From Ulva prolifera (lineage: Eukaryota > Chlorophyta > Ulvophyceae > Ulvales > Ulvaceae), in NCBI GenBank assembly GCA_023078555.1, contig CM041198.1, forward strand, positions 7,797,836-7,861,835: a stretch of DNA of 64,000 nucleotides. Reading direction: 5' to 3'. The notes beneath the pieces were generated by a model. The model made no database searches, was not told where the DNA came from, and saw nothing but the letters and a program-made list of their open reading frames with translations. This document shows, piece after piece, positions 47,069 to 59,369 of the stretch; the stretch's first letter is position 1, and each line of letters begins with the position of its first letter. The translations under genes were made by a program, and so were the position numbers.

Positions 47069-49725
47069 CTCGGCTCGGCAGGCGGCCGCAGGGGTTCGCG
47101 GTTGCTGTAGCATGCCTGAGCCCGATGGTCGCCAGGATGTTGCCGTCGATGCAATGCAGGCGCTGATGCGCGTGAGAGGTGGATCGCGGCGGCGATGGTC
47201 GGCGGCACACCAGCGGTGCCTACATGGCGGTCGTGGAGCCGATGATGGGATGAGAAGGTGCCGCTGGATGTTGTGCGGTGATGTGGGATCTGTGAGGCGT
47301 CACGGATGTGTGGTGCGGCTGTGAAACAGCTTTCGCAAGCTCAGGCCATTGCTCGGCAGAGCACCAGAACAGACTGCAATGCAGATAACTTGAGCGGTTG
47401 TGTTCGTTGAGTGGCAGGCCAGGGGGAGTCCGCTTGACGGAAGTGGTGAGGACATGCCGTGTGTGAAGTGAGGGGGTGGAGTGCAGACACTGTCGCACAG
47501 CGTCTGCAGTTGCTCCCTGACAGACTTGAGTCTAGGGCCGATTAGTTTGCTGGCTGTCTTTGTTTGGCATGGAAGCCATGGCTCCATGCGATAGCTGGTG
47601 CCCGGCGCTGTGTTTGTGTATGGAAGTTCCCGGCAGAGGAATCTCTTTGCTGGCGGGGCTGTGTGCTGTTGCTTGGCGTGAAGTGTCCTGCCAATGCCGC
47701 CAGGGCACGGATGTTTACACTTTCTGCTGTGATGGGCCCAAACCCCAGCTGCAGGGGGGAGGTGCGCTCGACTGGCAGTAGACGCCAGCGAGCAGGCAAG
47801 GCCTTGCATTGCAGGCGACATGCACAGGTCCTCGCCGTGTGGGCCTGTCAATCCTTTCTTACTTGCCCACACCATTGTTCTAAGGTTATTTCAGTTGACC
47901 GATCTTGAGGTATGTATGTTCGTATGCATCGCTATGAGAGGTGAGCAACATGCACAGTGTAAGGTTGCATCGATCTGGAGCTGTGTGCTGTGGCTGCTTG
48001 CCACCAGTGTGCACTGTTTGGGGGATGCCAGTCGATGACGTGGCTGTGTGACATTGCATGGCACTGCACCAGAGCCACAGACATCAGCACCTTGATTTGA
48101 ATGATCGGCTTGAGTTGCACGTCGCGTGAGCCGAAGAGACCAGCTGATAGGCGAGGGGCACCATCGGCACGATGCAGGTCATGTAGTGATGAAGTGCTGC
48201 CAGTTGTAGGGCTGCTGAATTGCAGTGCAGCTGACTTACAGTTAGTATATCTTCTGCAATGTGGTAGTTAGTTCATTAATGTTTCACCGAGAGTAAAACC
48301 GACAGCTTTTACAGAGATTGTAGCTGCTGCATGTATGTGTTATCTGGAAGAGATGAAAGCAGTCTAAAGCCAACTAGATGATGCTGTGTTGCGACTACAG
48401 TATTCAGCAACTTCGTTGGGAAAGGGAACATGTCAATGTAACTGGTCACCTAGCTCGCCAGCGACAGTGTCCTGATAAAGCTTACATTACCTGATGCTCC
48501 TACATTTATGTTTGACTGAGGGACACTGTTTCCCGTCCAGGCTCTGTGCGGATCAATTTCAAGCCTGCACCTTTAAGCCAAGGCAGCTTAAGCTACCGCC
48601 ACACTGCACGGCCTGAACACATGAAAGGATCACGAGCCATTGCATGGCAGAGAACAAAAGCACGCTGCAAGGCAATGCTATCAAAATCACTGCACAACAT
48701 ACGCGATGTATGCGTGATCACATAATCATAGGGACACTGACATATGGCATCTGACAAAGCACAGCAGGAACAATATTGCCATGAACTGTGGCTTGCAGTG
48801 AGTATGACATCACACATCGTTGAATTTGCCGCCAGTGTGGCATCAACGGCAGCCAATGTTGTGCTGCAAGCGCGCCCCTCACTGGAGTACACTACTAGAG
48901 TGCACTGCTAGTGTCTCCTGGTGATATGTCTGAGGATCTTTTAGAACAAATTACAACAGATACAATCCCGATGAAGTATACCACTACAAATCTCTTATAG
49001 TGAATACACTAGTCTCGGCTTAATCTAGTTCAAATATCTCATGTATAACCACCTACGCCACTGTCACTCGACACAGTGCGAGCGGCACATATCACCTGGT
49101 GCACACCAACTTCTGCTGAAGAGAAACAGTGTGCTGCAATTAGCAAGGGATGCCTGTGTTGGTTGAGTCGCAGCAACAGATTACCTGACAGTGCTAAACG
49201 CCATAAACAGGAGTGAACTAGTTGCAGCTGGGACTTCTCTCGAGCGTTCATCTGGCTTGAACAAGCTGTTCATGTATCACCAACGGTGTTACGTTGTATG
49301 ATCTCAATGATGGATTATTGACAGTAAATTCAAATATCATTTGGGTCCTGTGCGTCATAATCAACAGCCCTACCTAGTTGAGCCAGTAGAAGCCACGAAT
49401 CAGCTTGCTGCCTGATGCCCAGCAGCCCTGGAGGGAGCTATGGTTGCACTGCTGTTGGCATTCTCGTCGAGCTGGCTGCAGTCACATGCCGATGGCAGCT
49501 CGCATATATGAACGGATTTATCTGATGCTTTCAGCATGCACTGAGCCCTTCCAGGTACTGAGCGTCTTGTTCTCGTGGTCTGCCACGAAGTGGCTGCTGC
49601 CCATGGCAGGAGCCACCGATGACAGTTTCTGATGTGGATGAATCAAAGGATCGGTGGTGTGACTAGAGCATCCTAAATCGGGCATTGTTACACATTTCAG
49701 TTAGACAGTGGAAGTCGGACATCAG

Positions 49726-50067
49726 ATGTGTGACATCATTTGTTCACCATGTGTATCGACATGTCATGATGAGTCATCAGCACTCAAGTACATATATGAC
49801 CAGATCCTCAAAGGAAAGCAGTACACCTTCGGATGGGCGCTTTTCCTGACACGACATGGACCCGTCTGCCTCGTCGAGAATGGCAAAGTTGAGATCCCAT
49901 CAACTGGCATTCTCATTCACAGGCACAAGCATGACCACCACATCGTATCAGCCACTCACGGTCTGATGGATTTAGAACCAAAACAGGTAGCCTACCCTGT
50001 CTACTGCATCCCACAAGACCTCCTCTGGCAAAGCTCCAGCAAGAGCTCGCTCATACATCAATACTGA
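49726..50067 (+). CDS. Unrecognised 113-codon ORF
   Basis: The first ATG is at 49726 and the frame ends at 50067. The translation has mixed, non-repetitive composition unlike the shadows of GC-rich exons, for example ALKYIYDQILKGKQYTFGW and HRHKHDHHIVSATHGL. A TTTCAG acceptor-like site at 49695-49700 just upstream suggests it could be a terminal exon. No family was recognised and no partner exon found. It is convergent to the minus-strand gene ending at 50246. Confidence 0.3.
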   Translation: MCDIICSPCVSTCHDESSALKYIYDQILKGKQYTFGWALFLTRHGPVCLVENGKVEIPSTGILIHRHKHDHHIVSATHGLMDLEPKQVAYPVYCIPQDLLWQSSSKSSLIHQY

Positions 50068-50245
50068 CATGCATCGAAACGTAAAAGCCGACATTTCCAT
50101 TGCAGCCTTCTGCACCCACGGTGCTGCACACTGCGCGCAGCCGCACGTCATTGCACGGCCTGTGCTATTTCGTTTTTGTGACCGTGTGCAAAGCATGCCT
50201 CATGTCTAGCAGCGAACTGCTGACGAACCCCCAGCACAGCAGGTG

Positions 50246-52557
50246 TCACCACCACTTCTGCAGCGCCTCCTGCGCCTCCGCGATGCGCCACCGCAGCTCC
50301 GCGCGGCCAGCAGGCCCCTGTGCCGGGCCGATCGCGACGTCCAGCGGCACCAGCCCCTTCGCCGCATGCATGAGCAGCTTCTGCTGCCGCTTCCTCTGTG
50401 GATCCTGACCGCGCGCGCCCGCCCGCCCCTTCCGCCCTGCCGCTGGTGCTTTCCCCACCGGGCTCGCACGCCCCGCCTCTTCGTCTCGCGGCTGTAGCAC
50501 CCCCAGCACCCTCGCACCCCTAGCCAGCCCCAACTCCCACGTGTTGTGCTCGACCTGCGGAGGGTATGCAAAGCCGGGGTGCGACACAGCATGTGCTGAG
50601 GCCGCAGCGGCGCCCGGCCACAGGGAGTGAAGATGGTCCATGCTAGCCGTTGTCAGCCTGCTTGGTGAGGACATGAGTGTCTGGGCGTCATGTATGCAAG
50701 CCCAGAGCTCCTCACGGGAGGATTGCGCCTTCGCTGTGCGATTGCCATGCGCGCCCGTGGCGCTACCGGTCCACCCGCGCCGCTCGCCACCCCAGTCCAG
50801 GCCCCCCACGCCGGCCGAGTGAATGTCAGCATACGTTCCACGCGGCCCGCCGGTGGCTTCACGCATGCGAGCCGAGCGTGAGCTGGCGCCATGCACTTCG
50901 GCGCTGCGGCTTGTAGCGCCCGCGCCGCTCCAGCTGCCAGCCGGCATGCCGTGCGGGGTGCTGCAGGATGTCGGGATGAAGACACGCGCAGGGTCTGACG
51001 GCGGAGCATGCGCTGGCGTGCTGCGTGCCGTGGGGGCGCGCGTGGTGGCGCCGCGAGCGGGCCTCGGCCTCGGCCCAGGAAGTTGCCAATCCAGAGACGC
51101 CTCGCGTGCCGCGTGGCGGATGTCAGGAGGCGTGCACGGCTGTGAGTGTGGAAGATGGACGTCCTCCGGCACGCGATGTGGCTGCGGCACCGCAGGCGCC
51201 CGGTAGGGTTCTTCAATGCCGTGAGCGTCATGCGTGGTCGCCGGACGCGGCTTTGGCGGCCGCCGTGTCGCCATAGCATGGGGCACCTGCGGCGGAGCAG
51301 ACGCCTGCCCCTCCTGCTGTGCTGCGGGAGACGGGGGGATAGGGGTTCGGGGGAGAGGTTGCGGGGAGAGGCAGGTGGTGGAGGCCGTGCTGGCAGGGGA
51401 GCGGGTGCTCCGCCTGCTGCTGGACGCGCTGCGGTGCCGATTCGCGGCTCGGTGCGCGCGCGGCGGGGGCGTGTAGGCTGCAGAGGCTCCCCGGAGGATG
51501 TGGCAGGGCGGAGCTGCAGGTGGTGCACTGCGGGACCGCGCCGGCCGGGGACTGCGGGCGCCCGACGATGATACAGGCCGCACGCATGGGCTTCCAGAGC
51601 GTGGGCGGAGCGTCTTCGAGCTGCTTCTCCGGCCCACCCTCGGCCCGCACGAACCCGCCAGGCTGTGAGAATTGCGCCGGAGAGATGCGCATGGACTCAC
51701 CGTCCCGTCTCGCCACCCTACACTGCCGGACGGGGAGCCCGAAAAGATGTCGCCACGGCCGCGCGGCGCCGCGCCAACACTCCACGCGCGGCGACGCTTC
51801 GAGCGCGGCTGTCGCGCGGCCACTGGCGACGCCGTCCGGCTCACGCCCTGAGCCGCAGCATCACGGTTGGTGCGGCCGAAGCCGCACCGCGGCACGCCGC
51901 CAGCGGCGGACGCGGACATGGGGGTGGCATGGGCATGGGCGTGGGGGTGGCGTGCGAGCCAGCGGGCCTCCGCGGCGGCAGCACGTGCTGACACATGCCG
52001 CGGGGCGGACGCCCGCCGTGGCTGCGGTGAGCGGAGCCTCTGGAGGGGGGACCGGGGCCGAAGGGGCGACCGCCGCCGCTTCGAGGCCCCTGCTCTGCTT
52101 GCTACTGCCGGGGCTGCAGGGGCTGCCGTCTCGGCCACCCTGGTCGCGCCAGGGTGCGATCGATCGGATTCTGTGCTACGTGGTGGCTTTGTAGCAATCG
52201 GTGGCAGGCCGGGCGTGGCTGAAAGTATTGGAGCCGTAGCGGTGGCGGTGGCGGGGCAAGTAACAGCAGGGCGTTCGCCCGTTGCGCCGAACATGACGAG
52301 GCTCGCGTCGGGTGCCCCGTGGGCTGCACCGCTCGAGGGATGCGCCTCCGCGGAGGTGGGTACGGGTGCAGCGGAAAGCGGCGGCGGCAGCGCAGGTGCT
52401 GGAGATGCATCTGGGGGTGATGGAGAAACAGTGGGGAGGGGCCGGGCGTTGGCAGGGTCCATGGTGCGGTTCAGCGGGTCAAATGAAAATGACTCTTCAA
52501 GGCTTGATGGCCCCGCGGCGGCGGCCAGCGCCCCTGGGTCGGGGTCCCAGAGTAAGT
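50246..52557 (-). CDS. Long Arg/Pro/Ala-rich protein segment, unknown function
   Basis: One open frame of about 770 codons ends at 50246. An acceptor (GTGCAG) before 52557 would add LLWDPDPGALAAAAGPSSL upstream of the ATG at 52462; without it, the ATG at 52462 gives 738 residues. The middle is disordered and rich in Arg, Ser, Pro and Ala. The last 100 residues are basic and helical (GRKGRAGARG, RKRQQKLLMHAAKGL, RWRIAEAQEALQKWW). I do not recognise it. It may be the 3' part of the gene at 53719-59369: an intermediate exon with frame SACHGSAQYSMLAFNS near 52793-53030 and a GTGAGT donor lies between, but the phases I tried do not close. Confidence 0.5.
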
Positions 52558-53718
52558 CTGCACATGCAGCGCTCAGCCTGGCTGGGTTTGCCCTGGCTGG
52601 GTCACAACAGTTTGCTTGAATACATGGCGATGATGCTGTTCAGAATCACATCTGCAGGCTGCACTAGAGTTGATGTGATCACCTGCTCACACCCCAGGCG
52701 AGCAACTGGCGCTTGCAAACACACCATCACAACAAGGCATGAGAACAGGCAAAGTACCCGAAACAGGCATGCAGACACTCACATCAACACGGCCGCATGA
52801 TAGTCAGCCCCAAACGGCCGCCTCGAGTTGAAGGCCAACATGGAATACTGGGCACTGCCATGGCACGCTGACAGACTGCCAGCTGCCTTGCAGGTGTGGC
52901 TATGGGGCGCACCGCACGCCACCGGAGGCCCCTCGGAGGCCCCGGCTGCAGTGACACCAACAGTCTCTGGTGCCCCTGCAGCCACGGGCGGGATCGCGTG
53001 TTTGCCGCCGGCAAAGGGGTGATATCGCGCGTGCGCGTGTGCGGCTGCGGCGCTGTGTTTGTGCTGTGGTGGAGCGCCCAGCGTGAGGCTGTGGGCGGGC
53101 TGCACCGCGACATGGCTGCAGCCGCCATCGCCCAGGTAGAGCTGTGCTGAGAGCACCGGGTCAGGCCAGCCGGCCACGGGTCCTGCATCACCTGACATGT
53201 CACTGCTCGTGTTACAGGGAAAAGCCGGAGTGGCCAGTAGTACCGCCAGGGCAACGAACAAGCACGCCGGATATGTCACTGGTCGTGTGTCAGTGATCGT
53301 GCGGGCGAGGGTGATTGTGGCCAGTGCAGGATGATGGGAATGATGCTGCTGTCCATGCTGTCGAATGATAGCTGTACTGGCAGTGAAGCACGCGCATGTG
53401 ACACCGCAACGAACAAACGTGACGGCACATTGCGCTGTCGTCATGGGACATCTTCAAGCACTGAATCAAGGCGTCTGGCACCACACCGCATGAATCACCA
53501 CATGGCACATTGCATGGCACTGCTGCATCAAGAGCGCCCCGCATTAACTTCATCTGCTACTGATATGGAACATAGACACAGCAGCAGGCGGCTCAGAAGT
53601 GACACACACGCTCTCCACGTGGGCTTCAGCCCTCATCCAGCAACACAGACGTGCACACCCTGCATCACCGTCCATGGTGCTGTTGTGCCCTCCCACAGCC
53701 ACCCCACCCCACAGCCAC

Positions 53719-56700
53719 TCACGGCAGCATGGCAGGCGCCGCAAAGGCACGCATGTCGGCAAGCGGGAGCGCACCACCTCCACCGACCACAGCCATGGCC
53801 TCCTCCGCCATGCAGTCAAGCTCCTGCGTGATGCTCAGCTGGCCACAGCCCCCAGCGCCGTCCCACGCCCAGCCCGAACCCTCGCGGCGCCGTGCGCCCG
53901 CCGCCGAGTCCATCACCGCGATACATGCACTTGCGGACGCAATCTCCGCATCGAGCTCATGCAGCTCCGTCGTCAGGTCACCCAGATCCTGCGGCCGGGC
54001 GGGCACCGTGGTGAGGGCGGCTGAGAGGGTGGCTGGGGAGTCGACGGGGTCGGTGCTGAAGCTCTTGGGGGTGAGGGGCAGGCGTAAGGGGGAGCGGGGG
54101 CGGGGGGCAGGCACCCAGGCGGGGCTCGCGAGGGGCAGGGGACCACCGGGGTGAGGCATAGGTGGGGCTACGGCTGCAGGTTGAGGGACGGCGGCTGGCG
54201 CGTGTGAGCCTGGGCTGTGTCGAACGGCAGACCTGCACAACCGCAGCATTGGAGGGGGCAGCATGCATGCGGCATTCAGACACGAGAGCCGAAGCGCCGC
54301 AGACTGCATTTGACTGTGCCAAATGCATGAGCTTACAGGGGCATGCGTATGCATCTGCGTGCAGGCGGATGTGTCACGGCGCAGCTACAGCGCCCCCCCG
54401 ACAACACTGCTGCTAGCAGGACAGAACATTGGACCATCAAATTGTTCACAGTGTGAATTCATACCATGGGTCAGACACGGCCCCCCTCACTTGTTCTTGC
54501 CGGAGGCCCGGCGGTGCGTCAGAGCGGCGCGTGTGTGGCCCCCCGCATGTGAGGGGCGAGCTGGCATCGTCCAGCGCAGGCCCGCCAGAGACGGCGCCGT
54601 AGACTCCGTCCCACGCCAGCAGCGCCGCGTCAAACGCGGCACCGACGCACTGGGGCGTCGTCGGCGACTGCCCCGGCAAAGCCCGCCGGCACGTGGACAG
54701 ACTGGCCTCGCCCCCTGAATCATGGGCAAGCTGTCCAACTCGGCTACAGCATCCGGGAATGATAGCCCCGTCCAAAACTCAGTGAATCCAAATCCTGGGC
54801 TTTGCTCACAGGCACACCTGCGTCCGTGTGAAGGTGGCGTAGGGCCCCTCTGACCGGCGCAAACCGGGACTCCCCAGCAGCGACATCGCAGAGTGTCTCC
54901 ATTGCCAGGCTCGAAGCGCCAGGGCCAGCAGCTTGTGGTGACGTGCCTCTTGACCGCTCTCCACGCAGCTCTGCCCCACCGTACAGTTGGATTGGTGGTG
55001 GCGCAAATGACAGGGGAGATCCACACAGGGGCGCGCTGGGGCCTTCGTGTGGGCCACACGCATGGTCGCGCGGCCCCCCGCGACGTGCGCCTCCAGCAGC
55101 ACCGGGACTGGCCCACAGCGGATGTCCAGAGGAGGGGCTGTCCCGGGCAGGGCTGTGTTCGCCGCGGGCCACATGCCCACTGCAGCCGGCGCTGCGCGGT
55201 CGCGCGGCCCTTGCAGTGGCGGCGGGGGTGCTCCCTCCGGACGCACACCGCACACTGTCATCAGGGGGAGAGGGGGACCGTTGGTACCGCTGCGCCGCGG
55301 CCAACGCTCGTGCCGCGGCTGCCGCGGGGGTGGCCGGCGACCCAAAGAAGCGCGGAGCTGCCGGGGCTGTGCCAGGGCGTGCGGGGACTGCTGTTCGTGT
55401 GTGACCTGCGTGCCCTATGTCCGGTGTGGCCGCGCGGACGAACCGCGGCGAGTGCACGTCGGGCACACCGCCACAGGGCGCAGTGCCGCCGGCTTCCAGC
55501 GCGGTAGCACGGGCCGCGAGGGAGGTCAGGGGTATCGCGAGCATGTCCAGGCTGTCTCCGGCATCCGCCGAGGCCGCACACTCCCCCACGCCGCCGGCAG
55601 CTCCTGCACTGTTCCGCCAGGCGCTGCGTTGCCGTGGCACGACGCCAGCCTCGCATGCATGAACTGCAAACTCATCGGCGCCACCGGCTGCAGCTGCTAC
55701 GTCGTCAACAGAGCCGTCCGCGGCGTGGCGTGGCTCATTGGCGGAGCTCGCGGGGGGAGGGGCAGTGGCAAACACCATGGACTCGGTGAGATCTGCGGTC
55801 GCGGAGCGGCCCAGATTGGGTACAGCTCTTGCCATCCCCTCTGCAGACCCTAGTGGACCTTCTGGGCGCTCCAGTACATCCTCCGGTGCCGTACCCTCTG
55901 CAGCCTGCTGCAGCGGCCCCTTCTGCACGCCTTCCTCCAGGCCATCAGTTGATTGCATACACGCCGTGTGCGTCCGACCGGTACCCTCGGCAGTGTGCCC
56001 AAAGCTGGCGCTCAGTGCCCGTGGTGAATCACCAGCGGATCCGCTACCCATGACAGCGCCGACGGCGCCAGCAAATACAGCTGAGCTGGTGCCACATGTG
56101 GAGAGTAGGTCCTCGTCCTGAGCAAACGTGAGAGGAGCGTCCTCAAACTGTGTCACTCCGGCATCCAGAGGCACGCGGCCGGCGGCCTTACCCTGATCTA
56201 CTGGCAATTCCCTCTTCAGTGGGTCACCCTGATCCTCCCCCACAGCGGTTACACCCTGCGGGGCGTTCACTGCCGGGCCGCCCGGCGTGCTGCAGCGCTG
56301 GGGTGCGCACAGGCCGACACTCGTGGGCATGTCATCAGCTTCCGCAGCGGCTGTCTGCTGCAGGGGGAGCTGCTGACCATCGAGGCTGCTTGGCGCCACA
56401 TCTGCCATTGCACAAGTTTGTGCCACGTCGATGTCCGCATCCCTTCCGCTTGCGCTGGCTGTGGGTGTCAAGGTCACCGCATCCCCTTGCGGCGCGGCGC
56501 CATGGGCAGCCCCTGCACCTCCCGCTGCCATGAGGGCGCCGCCTCCGTCCTGGGCGCAGTCGGCGCCGCCAAATATCAATGGCCCGTCGTATGACGCATG
56601 CACCTCCTCCTCCGTAGCCGGCACGCACGCTCCGAATCCTCCAGCTGGAAGCGATTCGGGTGAGCCGGCTACTGGTTGGGAAGCTGCGGACTTCGCAGAT

Positions 56701-59369
56701 TCATGAGCCGCGCCCGAAAAAGCATCAAGACCACCCTGCCCAGGACGGAAGCTGCAAGCCGCGGCCACAGCCCCCGGGGCGGACGCAGCCCCTGGTGCGG
56801 GCGCAGGCAAGCCCGCAGCCTGCTGGAGGAACGACTTGAAGGCGTCAAGGCTCATCTCGGGGGCGCCTGGTGTCGTTGGGGGCCGCCCGTACACTTCCGG
56901 GGGCCGCAGACCAAGGAGCTGTGCGGCGCCGGGCGCGGCCTGCTGCTGCAAGCCCGCCAGCAGGCCCAGCATAGGATCCGAAATGCCGGCTGCAGCTGCT
57001 GTGGCAGGGGCGCCCGCTGCTGCATCTGACATGCCTGCCGGGTCAGCCGTGTCGAGCCTACCGCTCCCATCAGACGCCATGCTGGCGGTGGGCTGCAGCG
57101 ATGAGGCCTCCGCAGGCGGCGCAGGCGCTTGGGGAATCGCGGCGGCAGGTGCAGGGGAGGCACCGGCTTTCACAGCCTCACCGGTGGCTACCATTGAGGT
57201 GTCCAGCATCTTGGCAAAGTCTTCGAGCATAGCCGCAGGGCTTGAGGGTGGGACGCGCCCACCCGCCTCCGCCGCCGCAGCGGCGCTGCCCTCCTCCGGT
57301 GCAGGAGGACGGATGCCTGCTTGTGGCTGGGAACCCAGAGCGGTTCTTGTTGAGTCAGGCGCTTGGACCCCTGGCGCAGCGCATGGAAATGACAGAGGTG
57401 GCACTGGGTGCGCCCGTGCCCCGAGCGGCAGAGCGGAGCCTGGCTGCAGCATCGGGGCACGGTCGGCGAGCGCAGACGACAGGGACGCAAGGGTGTTGGC
57501 TGGCAGAGGGGCAGGTGTAGAGGCAGGGGTGCGCTGCTGGACGCCAGCACCGGGGGGCAGGGGCCCCACTCGGGGAGCTGCGTGAGGGGCGGCTGTAGCG
57601 GTGTGCCGTGGCTGCCTGAGGCGGGCAAACTTGGCCTCAACAATCTGCACACGCCGCCACAGTCACCACCGGGGCGGTCCAGACCCGCTGAAGACAGCAG
57701 GTATGTGTGGAGGCAGCCTGCGCGACACTCTCCGCATTCCCTACAGCAGGTAGTATGCATTGTGTGGCACTGGCGATGGGCGCGCGGAAGTGTGTAAGCC
57801 AGCAGCCCCACACTGGAAGGCAACACAGCAAGCATCCAGCCACAACTCAGTCCCACTGACACAGGTATGAACACCAACCAGCCACCGGCAACACGCCGTG
57901 TTTCATCTGTAACATCACAGACGTATTCAGATGGGCAGAAACGAATTCAACAGCCAGGACAGAAGTGAGGCACCTGGAGAAACACTCTGTCAACTGCAGC
58001 CGTGGCGCAAGGCTCTCATGAGGAATGGGCACATTTCTTGAGCATGTTTCTGTCAATGCATGATGCCGACATTCAGCGTGGTGCAGCGCAACAGGATGTG
58101 CCACTTCAACATGTGTATGCAGGGAGCGGCATGCCGGACAGTGCCGGCTTAAGCTGCCGTGCAACACATTCTGTATTCAATACAGTTCAAACATGCTTGC
58201 GGGCACTGCGCGCCTCCAAGACATCTTTCCGCGCTGCAGCCACAGCCCCGTCCACCGCCGCATGCATGTGACGTGCGGCGGCTCCCTCCCATGCATCCAT
58301 CGTCTCCATCAGGATGTCCAGCACTGCCTCAGTAGCAACTGAGTCCTCCCCAGAAAAGTTTGGCTGGGCCTGGGACTCCAAGACAGCTGCTGGGCCTGCC
58401 GCAGTGACAGGCTGGGGGCCATGGCTTAGGCTCTGATGCTGCTGGAGTAGAGCCAGCCCTGCAAGTACTCAATGCATGTTATATGTTGCAGCATGGTGCG
58501 CAGAGGTGGATAACACCTGTTACACAGTTGGCCAGTCAGAAACCAAACGGCAGTGTTGGTGTGCGTCACAAGGATATAGCCACAAAGACATAGCACTGAA
58601 GAGATGGAGAAGTTGAGACTTCTGGTTTCTGAACACACTGAAGGCAGGCAGGCAGATTGGCCGCTGTGTAGAAGAGTCGTACTGTTGCTTGGCTCAACTG
58701 TGACAGCAGATTCATGTGACGCTTGAGCATTTGCTGCGCCAGCATGCACAGCTGGTGCTGCTTGGGCCTTGTGGCCGCTATGTGCTGCTCCGGGATCACC
58801 TGTCGGGGTTGAGGCCTGTGGTTTGTACCATGCAGGACCTGCACATGGTCCAATCGGTCGCAACCCTTTCCGCTGCTGAAAACTCGGTACATAGGCTGCC
58901 ATCTGCTGGCTGAAACTACCGGAGAAAAGCGACCATTCGATAGCGGGACTGTTTCTTTGGCGAAGCCAGTTGCATGCGCCTGTCCACCACACGCACAGCA
59001 GGATGTGAGCAAACAGATGCACTTAACAGCGTGGGCCTGATACCATCATGAAATCGGCAACAGCTGCATGCACGTGCTCTATCTGAAATGATTGGATTGG
59101 CAGATCCTTACATTCAGCGTGTGCTGTGTAGACTACTTACCTTCAAGGCCGTGTTGTCGTCCTGACAAGCCTCTCCTAGTTGCAGCTGATGCGGCTTGTG
59201 AAGAAAATCCACCATGCTGCTGCCCGAAACTCAATAAGCTCATTAATGATGCGAGGCCATCATTGTTCATGCTGCCGCTGAGATGCCCCAACGAACCAGA
59301 CAAATCCAGGCCACCAACGGAATGTGCCGCAAGGCCTCTTGGCGTACGGTGTGGCCCATTTGAGCTCAT
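53719..59369 (-). CDS. Very long low-complexity protein, unknown function
   Basis: Supported blocks: 59369-59141 (ATG start, perfect GTAAGT donor), about 58909-58639, 58438-58193, 57644 to about 54790, about 54735-54490, and about 54200-53723. Junctions 2-3 and 3-4 close in phase; the first and the last ones are unresolved. Block 3 carries the only clearly ordered part, the helix VATEAVLDILMETMDAWEG, continuing into block 4 as IVEAKFARLRQPR. Block 4 is a 2.8-kb exon of Ala/Gly/Pro/Ser-rich sequence with no domain. The last block ends either at the TGA at 53719 or, more likely given the CC|GTGAGT donor at 53722, by splicing to a further exon and perhaps to the 50246-52557 segment. Total exceeds 1,400 residues. 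Function unknown. Confidence 0.5.

Larger units (their letters stand above)
47013..50245. other. Convergent intergenic region; one unassigned ORF
   Basis: Between the GT31 stop (plus) and the stop of the next minus-strand gene. From about 48.2 kb the DNA is clearly AT-richer. The first TGTAA after GT31 is near 47956, which would make a long 3'UTR. The only notable frame is at 49726-50067. Confidence 0.4.

Noticed and set aside
56836..57585. 249-codon plus-strand frame
   Set aside because: Antisense of the 2.8-kb low-complexity exon; no independent signal.
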